Shown piece after piece: positions 45,257 through 52,652 of a stretch of 64,000 nucleotides of DNA. Position 1 is the stretch's first letter; each line of letters opens with the position of its first letter. This stretch comes from Bacteroidetes bacterium GWC2_46_850 (GTDB lineage Bacteria > Bacteroidota > Bacteroidia > Bacteroidales > Dysgonomonadaceae). Below the pieces are notes generated by a model that was given only the letters and a program-made list of their open reading frames with translations, made no database searches and was not told the origin of the DNA. The position numbers were made by a program, and so were the translations under genes. The stretch covers positions 248,001 to 312,000 of the forward strand of contig MENQ01000021.1 of assembly GCA_001768325.1 (NCBI GenBank), read 5' to 3'.

Positions 45257-45264
45257 TACATTTG
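45257..45264 (+). promoter_or_regulatory. -7 element of ilvE
   Basis: TACATTTG, exact TAnnTTTG, 43 nt before the ATG at 45308 in the dnaG/ilvE divergent gap. Confidence 0.5.
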
Positions 45265-45307
45265 CATTGGGATTAACCGAATCCAAACGATATTAAATTA
45301 TTTAAAG

Positions 45308-46327
45308 ATGGATGCAATCGATTGGTCGAACATTTCGTTTGGCTATATGAAAACCGACTACAACGTACGCAGTTATTTCTCCGACGGGAAATGGAGTGCC
45401 CCCGCACTGGAAACGTCGGAATACCTGAACCTTCACATGGCTGCGACCTGCCTGCATTACGGACAGGAAGTTTTTGAAGGGCTGAAAGCTTTCCGGGGTA
45501 AGGATGGGAAAATACGCATTTTCCGGATGCGAGAGAATGCATTGCGGCTGCAATCTTCCTGCCACGGCATCATGATGGCCGAGTTACCGGTCGATCTTTT
45601 TGAAGAGATGGTGTTGCTTGCGGTGAAAAATAATGAACGCTTTGTACCGCCCTATGAGAGCGGAGCATCGCTTTACATCCGACCTTTGCTGATCGGTACG
45701 AGTGCACAGGTGGGCGTAAAACCAGCCAAAGAGTATACCTTTCTGATTTTCGTGACACCGGTAGGCCCTTATTTCAAGGAGGGATTTAAACCCACGCCCA
45801 TGGTCATCATGCGGGAGTATGACAGGGCAGCACCCCTGGGTACCGGTACCTACAAAGTGGGCGGAAACTATGCTGCCAGCCTCAAGGCAGGTGAATTGGC
45901 GCATGAGATGGGTTACTCTGCAGTATTGTATCTCGATGCGAAAGAGAAAAAATATATCGACGAATGCGGGCCCGCCAACTTCTTCGGAATCAGGGATAAT
46001 ACGTATATCACACCCAAGTCGACTTCCATTTTACCCTCCATCACGAACAAGAGTCTGATGCAGCTGGCCGAAGATATGGGGTTGAAAGTTGAACGTCGCA
46101 TTGTGGCCGAGGAAGAGCTCGCCACCTTTGAAGAAGCAGGTGCCTGCGGAACAGCAGCCGTGATCAGTCCCATCTTGCGGATCGACGATCTGAGTGAAAA
46201 TAGAAGCTACGAGATATCAAAAGACGGGAAAGCAGGCCCGATCAGTGAGAAACTTTATCACAAGCTGCGGGCTATCCAATACGGCGACGAGCCCGATCTG
46301 CATGGCTGGGTAACCATTGTATCATAA
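45308..46327 (+). CDS. ilvE: Branched-chain amino-acid aminotransferase
   Basis: 339 residues from the ATG at 45308 (MDAIDWSNISFGYMKTDYNVRSYFSDGKW). A much longer frame starts at 44999 antisense to dnaG and is rejected. Fold-type IV PLP enzyme: the PLP lysine is in GTGTYKVGGNYAASLKA, with YGQEVFEGLKAFRG, YIRPLLIG and EAGACGTAAVISP as family signatures. It transaminates Leu, Ile and Val. Convergent with the CYTH gene, 7 nt away. Confidence 0.96.
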   Translation: MDAIDWSNISFGYMKTDYNVRSYFSDGKWSAPALETSEYLNLHMAATCLHYGQEVFEGLKAFRGKDGKIRIFRMRENALRLQSSCHGIMMAELPVDLFEEMVLLAVKNNERFVPPYESGASLYIRPLLIGTSAQVGVKPAKEYTFLIFVTPVGPYFKEGFKPTPMVIMREYDRAAPLGTGTYKVGGNYAASLKAGELAHEMGYSAVLYLDAKEKKYIDECGPANFFGIRDNTYITPKSTSILPSITNKSLMQLAEDMGLKVERRIVAEEELATFEEAGACGTAAVISPILRIDDLSENRSYEISKDGKAGPISEKLYHKLRAIQYGDEPDLHGWVTIVS

Positions 46328-46334
46328 AAAAACA

Positions 46335-46808
46335 TTACTCCTTCCACTCCGCATAGGGGTGGATGGAGAGAAATGAATTGTAATAGCGTACGTTGCCGGT
46401 TACTTCAGGTCCGAGCCATTCAGGGACTTCGTAGGGCTCATCTTCGTTCTCCAGCTCCACTTCGGCGATGAGAAGGCCCTGGTTTTTACCAAAAAACTCA
46501 TCCACCTCGAAGGTATGTTTTCCCACCTTCACCAGATAGCGCTTTTTCTCTATCAGGCCATCTTCACACAGCTGAAGCATCTCTTCTGCGTCTTCAGTGG
46601 GGATCTCATACTCCCACTCATGCCGCTTGATTTTACCCTCTACCAGCGCACTTTTAATGGTTACAAATGCCTTTTCACCTTTGATGCGGACACGGATTGC
46701 ACTGACTCCTGAAAGGGATAAATAACCCTGCCTGATAATCATGCTTTTATATGCATCAGCTTTAAAGTCGCCCTTGACAAGAAACTTACGTTCAATCTCG
46801 TATCCCAT
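46335..46808 (-). CDS. CYTH-domain protein (triphosphate tunnel family)
   Basis: 157 residues. It starts with the ExExK signature (YEIERKFLV) and has the alternating charged strands of the triphosphate tunnel: RIRIKGEKAFVTIKS, KRHEWEYEIP, RYLVKVGKHTFEVDEFFG, LLIAEVELENEDE. Bacterial members hydrolyse inorganic tripolyphosphate or are of unknown role; thiamine triphosphatase and class IV cyclase are distant relatives. Single gene. Confidence 0.93.
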   Translation of the reverse strand: MGYEIERKFLVKGDFKADAYKSMIIRQGYLSLSGVSAIRVRIKGEKAFVTIKSALVEGKIKRHEWEYEIPTEDAEEMLQLCEDGLIEKKRYLVKVGKHTFEVDEFFGKNQGLLIAEVELENEDEPYEVPEWLGPEVTGNVRYYNSFLSIHPYAEWKE

Positions 46809-46863
46809 ATGTATTTATTGTGATGTTGTAATGATGAAAAGTGTGCGGTGTTTGGTTCTTTAC

Positions 46864-46923
46864 AAAAAAAAAACTATGTTTTTAAGTCCCCGTAATCACT
46901 ACGAAAAAAATAAAAACATAGTT
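46864..46923 (-). terminator. Strong hairpin with T-tract, downstream of ligD
   Basis: Perfect 13-bp arms AACTATGTTTTTA (46872-46884) and its complement (46911-46923) around a loop with an inner CGTA/TACG mini-stem; on the minus strand a run of about ten Ts follows. It could end ligD readthrough or a short RNA made from 46991. Confidence 0.75.
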
Positions 46924-47082
46924 AAGATTTTGGTTGGATTAAATAAAAATCAATGCGCGTAATTCTATTCTTTATTCAATGAATCTGAAACAAAAATAAT
47001 ATATTCAATCAAGTTAATAAAATATTTGGAGAAATATTTCCATCTATTGAGGAAATTTTCCCCAATATTCCAAAAAAAAACT

Positions 47083-49584
47083 TTATTGCATCTCTTCAAG
47101 GCGATTGAGTACCGGCATGAGATCGATACCCTCTTCCAAAACAGGCAGGAAAAGATCACCCTTTTTCTGCAGGCGAATGAGTGCATTGTGTATGGTGAAA
47201 TCGCCTATCGCGAGGTCTTTGGTGAGTTCTTCCCATTCAATTGGCATGGATACGGGTGCTCCGGACTTAGGCCGTATGCTATAGACACTTGCGACGGTCT
47301 GCCCCATCCTGTTTTGCAGGTAATCGAGATAAATTTTAGGCCCTCGCTTCTTGAGACTCCGTTCCAGTGTGGTAGTTTTGGGCAATCTTTTTTGCACCAT
47401 CTGCATCAGAATGAGTGCGAAATCACGTACCTGTTCATAGGTGTATTGCGCTCCCATGGGTATGAAAATATGCAACCCCGTACTGCCCGAGGTCTTACAA
47501 AAAGCCGTTACGCCGGTTGCATCCAGCACCTCTTTGGTTACTTTTGCCGCTTCCATAACTTGCCTGAAACTATTTTTTTCAGATGGATCCAGATCGATGA
47601 TGAGGTAATCGGGTTTGTCGGGAAAATCAATTGTGTTATTCCAGGGATTTAACTCGATGCAACCCAGATTGATCAGATAGCCCAGTGTTTCCCGATTGTT
47701 ACAAACGATATATTCTACACTCTTGTCGGTTGATTCTGAATAGATGGAAACGGTATCCACCCAGGATGGAGCTGTATCGCCGGCATCTTTGTGGTAAAAT
47801 CCGGACTCTTCAATTCCGTTGGGGAAGCGGTGCAGTGATTGTGCGCGGCCCTTGAGATAAGGCAAAAGAAAATCACTCACGGAGAGATAGTAATCAATTA
47901 GTTCTCCTTTCGTGATTTTCTCCTTTTTCCAGTATAGCTTATCGAGGTTGGTGTACGTTGGCTCCGGAGCTTCAGTCTTTTGTCTTCCGGGTATATGTTT
48001 GCTGTCAATGCTTGCTTTTGATTTAGCATCCGGCTTAACGGTGGAACTGTCTGAAGACTGTTCAAGGCTTTCCTGATACAAATCTTCGACCGTTTTGTCC
48101 TCTCTGATCCCGATAAAAACGGGATGCCGGAAAAGACCCTCTTCTGTCTTCTCGGTATATTTGATGGTGCACACTGTGACCGGCTCCACCCAGGTGGGTG
48201 GCATATTGGTTGGTGGTGTCGTGGAAAACGGCATCACCCGGGTGACGAGGGGTTGTAACGCCGAATGGATTTCCTTCAGGAGCTTCTCAGAAAAACCGGT
48301 ACCGGCATGCCCCGCATAACGAAGTGTCCCATTTTTATAAGTAGCCAGGATCAGTGAACCAAAATATTTACGCGACCCCCGGGGCTCGGTGTATCCGGCA
48401 ATAATGGCTTCGTCTGTTTGATGATCCTTAATTTTGATCCATTCCGAAGTGCGATGTCCTTCAATGTATATACTTGATTTCTTTTTGGCCATGATCCCTT
48501 CGATTTTCTCACCTTGAATGACTTTAAAAAATTCCCGTCCCGCCCCGTTCACATGATCGCAGTACTTCACGTGGGGTGTCTCCAGAAGTGCTTCTTTGAG
48601 TAACTCTTTCCGTTTTATCAGAGGTAGCTCACGTGTGCTATGTCCGTTTAGGAAAAGCAGGTCGAACACCTGATAAGTGATGGGTGCCTTCCTCTTCTCC
48701 GCATAATGCTGCAACAATTGAAAGTTGGGGATTCCCTGACGATCGTAGGCCACTATCTCCCCATCGAGAATCATTTTTTGTGATTGTTTTTGCAGTCCTG
48801 CTTTAATGACAGGGTACTTTCCCAGGTATGACTGCCCGTTCCTGGAATAAAATTGCACGCCCTCACGAAGGTCGGCAACCGCACGATACCCGTCCCATTT
48901 AATTTCAAATATCCACTCTTCATCGTCGAACGGTTTTCCTCCCGGCGTGGCGAGCATCGGTTTAATTTTCGGCGATGGTGTTGACTCGGACTGATTATGA
49001 TCCTTTGTAATTAATCTGTCGGCATGAGACGTATGAGAATCAGAAATCAAATGATCTTCGGCATCGTAGGGAGTATGCACAGCGTGATGATCGTCGTGTT
49101 TGATCAGCAGCCATGCATTCTCTTCCTTTGCTGTATGCATCTTCACCAGGGCAAACTCTCCCTTTAGCTTCTGCCCGTACAGGATTATCTTGAGCGAACC
49201 CTTTGCCAGTTCAGCAAGCAGTGTTTCGTCATCATTTTTTCCTTCCGGCCGGTGTAGCGGTTCATAGGTTCCCTCATCCCAGATCTGTACCTCACCGGCT
49301 CCATAGTTCCCCTTGGGGATGGTTCCTTCAAAAGTACGGTAGGCATAGGGGTGATCTTCCACCATCACGGCCAGCCGCTTGTCGGACGGATTTAACGACG
49401 GCCCTTTGGGTACTGCCCAGCTTTTAAGTATCCCGTCCATCTCCAGCCTGAAGTCGTAATGCAGCCGGCTTGCATCGTGTCTTTGTACCACGAAGATTTT
49501 ATTTCCGGATGCATTATTTTTTTTTCCTCCCGGTTCAGGAGTATGTTTGAAATCACGCTTTTTTTTGTATTCTTCAAGTGCCAT
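47083..49584 (-). CDS. ligD: ATP-dependent DNA ligase D (PE-LIG-POL)
   Basis: 833 residues; multidomain enzyme of bacterial non-homologous end joining. Phosphoesterase domain ~1-165 with His36, His42 and His78 (RHDASRLHYDFRLE, EDHPYAY), matching the metal site of Pseudomonas LigD. Ligase domain ~205-500 with the adenylated Lys229 in EIKWDGYRA and an OB fold ending near 500. A Ser/Lys-rich linker (510-545) leads to the primase-like polymerase ~550-833 with the Asp666/Asp668 pair in IIDLDPSE. The order PE-LIG-POL is the Pseudomonas/Agrobacterium-type arrangement, not the mycobacterial one. Its ATG overlaps the ku stop by one base (TGATG). Confidence 0.97.
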   Translation of the reverse strand: MALEEYKKKRDFKHTPEPGGKKNNASGNKIFVVQRHDASRLHYDFRLEMDGILKSWAVPKGPSLNPSDKRLAVMVEDHPYAYRTFEGTIPKGNYGAGEVQIWDEGTYEPLHRPEGKNDDETLLAELAKGSLKIILYGQKLKGEFALVKMHTAKEENAWLLIKHDDHHAVHTPYDAEDHLISDSHTSHADRLITKDHNQSESTPSPKIKPMLATPGGKPFDDEEWIFEIKWDGYRAVADLREGVQFYSRNGQSYLGKYPVIKAGLQKQSQKMILDGEIVAYDRQGIPNFQLLQHYAEKRKAPITYQVFDLLFLNGHSTRELPLIKRKELLKEALLETPHVKYCDHVNGAGREFFKVIQGEKIEGIMAKKKSSIYIEGHRTSEWIKIKDHQTDEAIIAGYTEPRGSRKYFGSLILATYKNGTLRYAGHAGTGFSEKLLKEIHSALQPLVTRVMPFSTTPPTNMPPTWVEPVTVCTIKYTEKTEEGLFRHPVFIGIREDKTVEDLYQESLEQSSDSSTVKPDAKSKASIDSKHIPGRQKTEAPEPTYTNLDKLYWKKEKITKGELIDYYLSVSDFLLPYLKGRAQSLHRFPNGIEESGFYHKDAGDTAPSWVDTVSIYSESTDKSVEYIVCNNRETLGYLINLGCIELNPWNNTIDFPDKPDYLIIDLDPSEKNSFRQVMEAAKVTKEVLDATGVTAFCKTSGSTGLHIFIPMGAQYTYEQVRDFALILMQMVQKRLPKTTTLERSLKKRGPKIYLDYLQNRMGQTVASVYSIRPKSGAPVSMPIEWEELTKDLAIGDFTIHNALIRLQKKGDLFLPVLEEGIDLMPVLNRLEEMQ

Positions 49585-50357
49585 CAGGAAACATTTTTTC
49601 GGTTTTTCTCAATACTTGCTTTTAATTTTTCCATCAGGTCGATGGTCTTCTCCGACGTTCCCTGCGGTGTAGCTACTTTCAACTTCTTTCCTTTTGCTTT
49701 TTGCTCGATAATCTTCAACAAGTCGGCACTGTATGTATCTTTGAACTGCTCACTGTTGAACGGTTCTGAAATCTGTTCAATCAGCGATAGGGCCAGTTTC
49801 AACTCTCCGGGTTTTGTTTTTATGGAAGGTACTTTCAGTTCATCATATTCGCGAAGTTCTTCCGGAAAACGTATTTTATTGATGATCAGCAGATCGCGAT
49901 AAGGTTTTACGATGCCTAGATTTTCTTTATTTCGAAGGACAAAGGTTCCTACACCCACTTTGCGGGTTTTCTTCAGCGCCTCACGCAGTAATACATACGC
50001 ATTTTCACCGTGTTTTTGGGGTTCCAGAAAATAGGGTGTTTCAAAATAAATACTTTCAATCTCCTCCTCCTGAATAAACTGCTGTATTGAAAAGATCTTG
50101 CTTTTCTCCGGACTGGCCGCTTCAAAATCTTCGTCATCCAACACAATATACCGGCTCTCCAATTTATACCCTTTTACAATATCATCCCAGCTTACTTCCT
50201 TGCCAGTATTCTCATTTACCCGCTTAAACCGGATGTTGGACAGATCCCGCTTATCGAGCATATCCAGATCGAGTGCACTGCTTTCTGTTGCAGAATACAA
50301 TTTAACAGGTATGTTTACCAGACCAAATGCGATGGCTCCATTCCAAATCGATTTCAT
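49584..50357 (-). CDS. ku: NHEJ DNA end-binding protein Ku
   Basis: 257 residues, the normal length of bacterial Ku (beta-barrel core with a short Lys-rich C-terminal tail). It opens with MKSIWNGAIAFGLVNIPVKLYSATE, and has RCPVxxx replaced by the usual LDKRDLSNIRFKRVNENTGKEVSWDDIVKGYKL. It binds double-strand ends as a homodimer and recruits LigD. Translationally coupled to ligD. The divergent gap (214 bp) to csbD shows no clear promoter boxes. Confidence 0.97.
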   Translation of the reverse strand: MKSIWNGAIAFGLVNIPVKLYSATESSALDLDMLDKRDLSNIRFKRVNENTGKEVSWDDIVKGYKLESRYIVLDDEDFEAASPEKSKIFSIQQFIQEEEIESIYFETPYFLEPQKHGENAYVLLREALKKTRKVGVGTFVLRNKENLGIVKPYRDLLIINKIRFPEELREYDELKVPSIKTKPGELKLALSLIEQISEPFNSEQFKDTYSADLLKIIEQKAKGKKLKVATPQGTSEKTIDLMEKLKASIEKNRKNVS

Positions 50358-50571
50358 GCGTCTCCATTTTATGATAACATTCTTCCTTTAAACAGTGCCC
50401 CTATAAATATGGTTCGCGAATATTGCATGTTCACAGCACCTTACGTCTATAATGTACGTTAACCTATCACAAATAAAACTATATGTAAAGAGAACTCAAA
50501 ACTTTCACAAAAGAGGTTTTGTTAAAAAAATGGAGCTTTCAACGAAGAAACTCTTCAAAAAATTTTCAATT

Positions 50572-50769
50572 ATGGACTACTTAAGAATCAAAGGCAACTG
50601 GAATGAGTTGAAAGGACGCGCGAAACAAGAGTGGGCTGATTTGACAGACGATGATCTTCTGTATGAAGAAGGGCGTGAGGATGAACTACTGGGCAGAATT
50701 CAGACAAGGACCGGTAGAACCCGCGATGAAATCCGGGATTGGTTCGACAGACAGCTGGATATGCTTTAG
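50572..50769 (+). CDS. CsbD-family stress protein
   Basis: 65 residues from the ATG at 50572 ([21 protein letters not shown]); a 40-residue upstream extension has no family similarity. CsbD-like proteins are small helical hydrophilic proteins induced in general stress; their molecular role is unknown. It opens a plus-strand pair with the Cys-rich gene and ends in a UUCG-loop hairpin. Confidence 0.88.
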   Translation: MDYLRIKGNWNELKGRAKQEWADLTDDDLLYEEGREDELLGRIQTRTGRTRDEIRDWFDRQLDML

Positions 50770-50789
50770 TTTGAAAATAGATCAATCAT

Positions 50790-50815
50790 GGAGTGGTTGC
50801 TTCGGCAACTACTCC
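50790..50815 (+). terminator. UUCG-loop hairpin after csbD
   Basis: 11-bp stem GGAGTGGTTGC / GCAACTACTCC with a TTCG loop, one wobble, followed by CATTTAAATT. The T-tract is weak, so it may allow readthrough into the next gene. Confidence 0.7.
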
Positions 50816-50833
50816 CATTTAAATTAGTATATA

Positions 50834-51175
50834 ATGAATACAACACCATACATCGATTATACATCCTGCATTGAAGCCTGCCTGCTGTGTGCAAGCTCCT
50901 GCAATTTCTGCGCTTCTGCCTGTACCCTCGAAGAAGATGTAAAAATGATGGCCAAATGTATCCGAAAGGATATGGAGTGCGCGGCCACATGTTATGCTGC
51001 TGCCGAACTGATGAGCCTGGAAAGCTCCAGGGCTGCAGAAATATGCCGATTATGTGCTGAAGTTTGCTCTGAATGCGCCTCAGAATGTGAAAAGCACTCA
51101 TTCAGACACTGTCAGGAATGTGCCGAAGCATGTCGAAAATGTGCTGCTGAATGCCGGGAGATGGCAGCTGCGTAA
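50834..51175 (+). CDS. Cysteine-rich four-helix-bundle protein, putative copper binding (DUF326)
   Basis: 113 residues with 19 Cys, spaced CxxxCxxC along four helices (positions 12, 16, 19, 23, 26, 30, 42, 49, 53, 71, 74, 78, 81, 85, 93, 96, 100, 103, 107). The pattern is that of DUF326 proteins and the related copper-storage proteins (Csp), in which cysteines line the bundle core and bind many Cu(I). No signal peptide, so cytoplasmic. Its place between CsbD and other stress genes suggests a metal or thiol buffer. Confidence 0.9.
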   Translation: MNTTPYIDYTSCIEACLLCASSCNFCASACTLEEDVKMMAKCIRKDMECAATCYAAAELMSLESSRAAEICRLCAEVCSECASECEKHSFRHCQECAEACRKCAAECREMAAA

Positions 51176-51176
51176 A

Positions 51177-51356
51177 TCATAGCATTTGCTGAAATGCCAG
51201 GTATACCAGATAAGCTGGCCAGACAATGGCTTTGAGGACACCGAGGGCCCCCATCCAAAAGCCGGTGGCTGTTGATATAAAGTAAATGGCTGCACCCACG
51301 AAACCCAGGCCATACACGGCATCACCCGCCGAACCACATGTTCTGTTATTTCCCAT
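51177..51356 (-). CDS. Small conserved membrane protein, 59 residues
   Basis: ATG at 51356 to TGA at 51177. It reads MGNNRTCGSAGDAVYGLGFV and continues with a membrane helix pair: GAAIYFISTATGFWMGALG then LKAIVWPAYLVYLAFQQML. I recall many bacterial small proteins with the same VYGLGFIGA...FWxGVLGxLKAIVWPAFLVY pattern, of unknown function. A strong Shine-Dalgarno (AAAGGAGAT, 5 nt before the ATG) supports it, and a TATCTTTA -7-like element lies about 38 nt upstream. It ends 2 nt from the Cys-rich gene, on the opposite strand, and is shorter than usual ORF cut-offs. Confidence 0.85.
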   Translation of the reverse strand: MGNNRTCGSAGDAVYGLGFVGAAIYFISTATGFWMGALGVLKAIVWPAYLVYLAFQQML

Positions 51357-51405
51357 CAGAATCTCCTTTCTTAAATAGAAGTGAAAATGTTGATTGTAAA
51401 GATAT

Positions 51406-51443
51406 AAAAAGTAGAAAAGACTAAATATCTTTTTCTACTTTTT
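51406..51443 (-). terminator. Hairpin at the end of the DUF6496 gene
   Basis: AAAAAGTAGAAAA (51406-51418) pairs with TTTTCTACTTTTT (51431-51443); the stem includes the TAG stop of the DUF6496 gene and ends in Ts on both strands. Confidence 0.65.
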
Positions 51444-51635
51444 TTTCGTTTTGGGAGTTTCTTTTTTCTGCTTCGGCACTTTATAACCAGCCTGTTTTGC
51501 TTCAGAGATACCAATGGCAATTGCCTGATCCCTATCTTTTACTTTTTTCCCCGCGGAGGTCTTGAGTTCTCCTTCTTTATATTCTTTCATTACTTCACCG
51601 ATCTTATCCTGTGCTTTTTTTGAATACTTTGCCAT
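51435..51635 (-). CDS. DUF6496-family small basic protein
   Basis: 66 residues: MAKYSKKAQDKIGEVMKEYK, then GELKTSAGKKVKDRDQAIAIGISEAKQAGYKVP and a Lys/Thr tail. This layout is common in small proteins of soil and environmental bacteria, where it is often found near stress genes. The Lys-rich character would suit nucleic-acid binding but this is not shown. Same strand as the 59-residue gene, 78 nt upstream. Confidence 0.85.
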   Translation of the reverse strand: MAKYSKKAQDKIGEVMKEYKEGELKTSAGKKVKDRDQAIAIGISEAKQAGYKVPKQKKETPKTKKK

Positions 51636-51737
51636 AATGCGATCAATTTAATTCAACCCTAATCTTATAAATAAAACTATTGTCCATAGAAAAATGTTTA
51701 GCGTATAAACGATTAAACTCACATTTAACAGATTGGT

Positions 51738-52409
51738 ATGAATTGGCAGGAGCTTTTATTTGGGGACGAGAATTATTTTTTTCTGGTAGAAATTGCCATT
51801 CGTTCACTGGTCATGTTTCTCTTTATTTTTCTGGGGTTGCGCCTGACCGGAAAAAGGGCAGTAACACAATTGTCGATATTTGAACTGCTCATTATCATTG
51901 CCCTGGGATCGGCTGCTGGCGATCCCATGCTTTACAGGGAAGTGGGTATTTTGAATGCACTGGTAGTTTTCACGGTTATATTTTTAGTATACTGGCTGCT
52001 TACACAGCTCATGGAACGCTCTGAAAAGATTGAAACCTTATTAGAAGGAAAACCATATTATATTATTCGCGAGGGAAGGGCGTCCAGAGAGTCACTGACC
52101 CACAAGGAGCTGGCCATGGATGAGTTTTTTTCTACCCTGCGCGCCTACGGGATCTTTCAATTGGGAGAAGTGAAAGAAGGAGTGCTGGAAACAAGCGGCA
52201 ATGTGAGCGTGTTGCGTTTTCCGGAAAATGAAATCAGACAAGGCTTACCGGTCTGGCCCGACTACCTGGTAAAAAAAACAGACCATGTATCCCAGAGCGA
52301 CATCTATGCCTGCACCACATGTGGTAACACGCAACAGGTAAATACCGGTGAAAAAACTCGCTGCAATTACTGTCAGCAAAACGATGAATGGGTGAAGGCG
52401 GTAAAATAA
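51738..52409 (+). CDS. YetF/DUF421 membrane protein with C-terminal zinc ribbon
   Basis: 223 residues. Three N-terminal helices (residues ~14-90; RLTGKRAVTQLSIFELLIIIALGSAAGDPML is the DUF421 core) followed by the soluble YetF-like domain (LEGKPYYIIREG, LTHKELAMDEFFSTLRAYGI). Residues 192-212 add a four-Cys zinc ribbon (Cys192, Cys195, Cys209, Cys212), which is not a general part of YetF proteins. YetF-type proteins are linked to spore or stress phenotypes, with unclear function. Ends in a terminator shared with the tRNA. Confidence 0.88.
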   Translation: MNWQELLFGDENYFFLVEIAIRSLVMFLFIFLGLRLTGKRAVTQLSIFELLIIIALGSAAGDPMLYREVGILNALVVFTVIFLVYWLLTQLMERSEKIETLLEGKPYYIIREGRASRESLTHKELAMDEFFSTLRAYGIFQLGEVKEGVLETSGNVSVLRFPENEIRQGLPVWPDYLVKKTDHVSQSDIYACTTCGNTQQVNTGEKTRCNYCQQNDEWVKAVK

Positions 52410-52446
52410 AGCACTTACCGAGATATCCGATAAGTGCTTTGTTTTC
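52409..52446. terminator. Terminator between yetF-like gene and tRNA-Arg
   Basis: AAGCACTTA (52409-52417) and TAAGTGCTT (52431-52439), followed by TGTTTTC on plus and by TATTTTA on minus. Serves both converging transcripts. Confidence 0.8.
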
Positions 52447-52449
52447 AAG

Positions 52450-52523
52450 TGATCCGGTTGAGATTCGAACTCAAGACCCACAGCTTAGAAGGCTGTTGCT
52501 CTATCCAGCTGAGCTACCGGACC
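52450..52523 (-). tRNA. tRNA-Arg (UCU anticodon)
   Basis: 74 nt on the minus strand. Acceptor GGTCCGG/CCGGATC with discriminator A, D arm AGCTCAGCTGGATAGAGC, anticodon stem-loop CAGC-CTTCTAA-GCTG (anticodon TCT), T arm TTGAGTTCGAATCTCAA. No CCA encoded. Confidence 0.96.
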
Positions 52524-52602
52524 CTCCTTTATTTGAGGATGCAAAAATACGGCAATTCTCAGAATAAAAAAAATTTATAAATCTGTATTTGAAGCATTCT
52601 GA

Positions 52603-52627
52603 TAAAAAAAGCGGCATACGCCGCTTT
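52603..52627 (-). terminator. Terminator of the glutamate dehydrogenase gene
   Basis: AAAGCGGC (52608-52615), loop ATAC, GCCGCTTT (52620-52627); on the minus strand the stem runs into seven Ts, 26 nt after the stop. Confidence 0.88.
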
Positions 52628-52652
52628 CATTTAAAATATTTTGAACCAGTTT

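Noticed and set aside
44999-45307. N-terminal extension of ilvE
   Set aside because: It is antisense to the start of dnaG, and the -7 element at 45257 and the family N terminus place the start at 45308.
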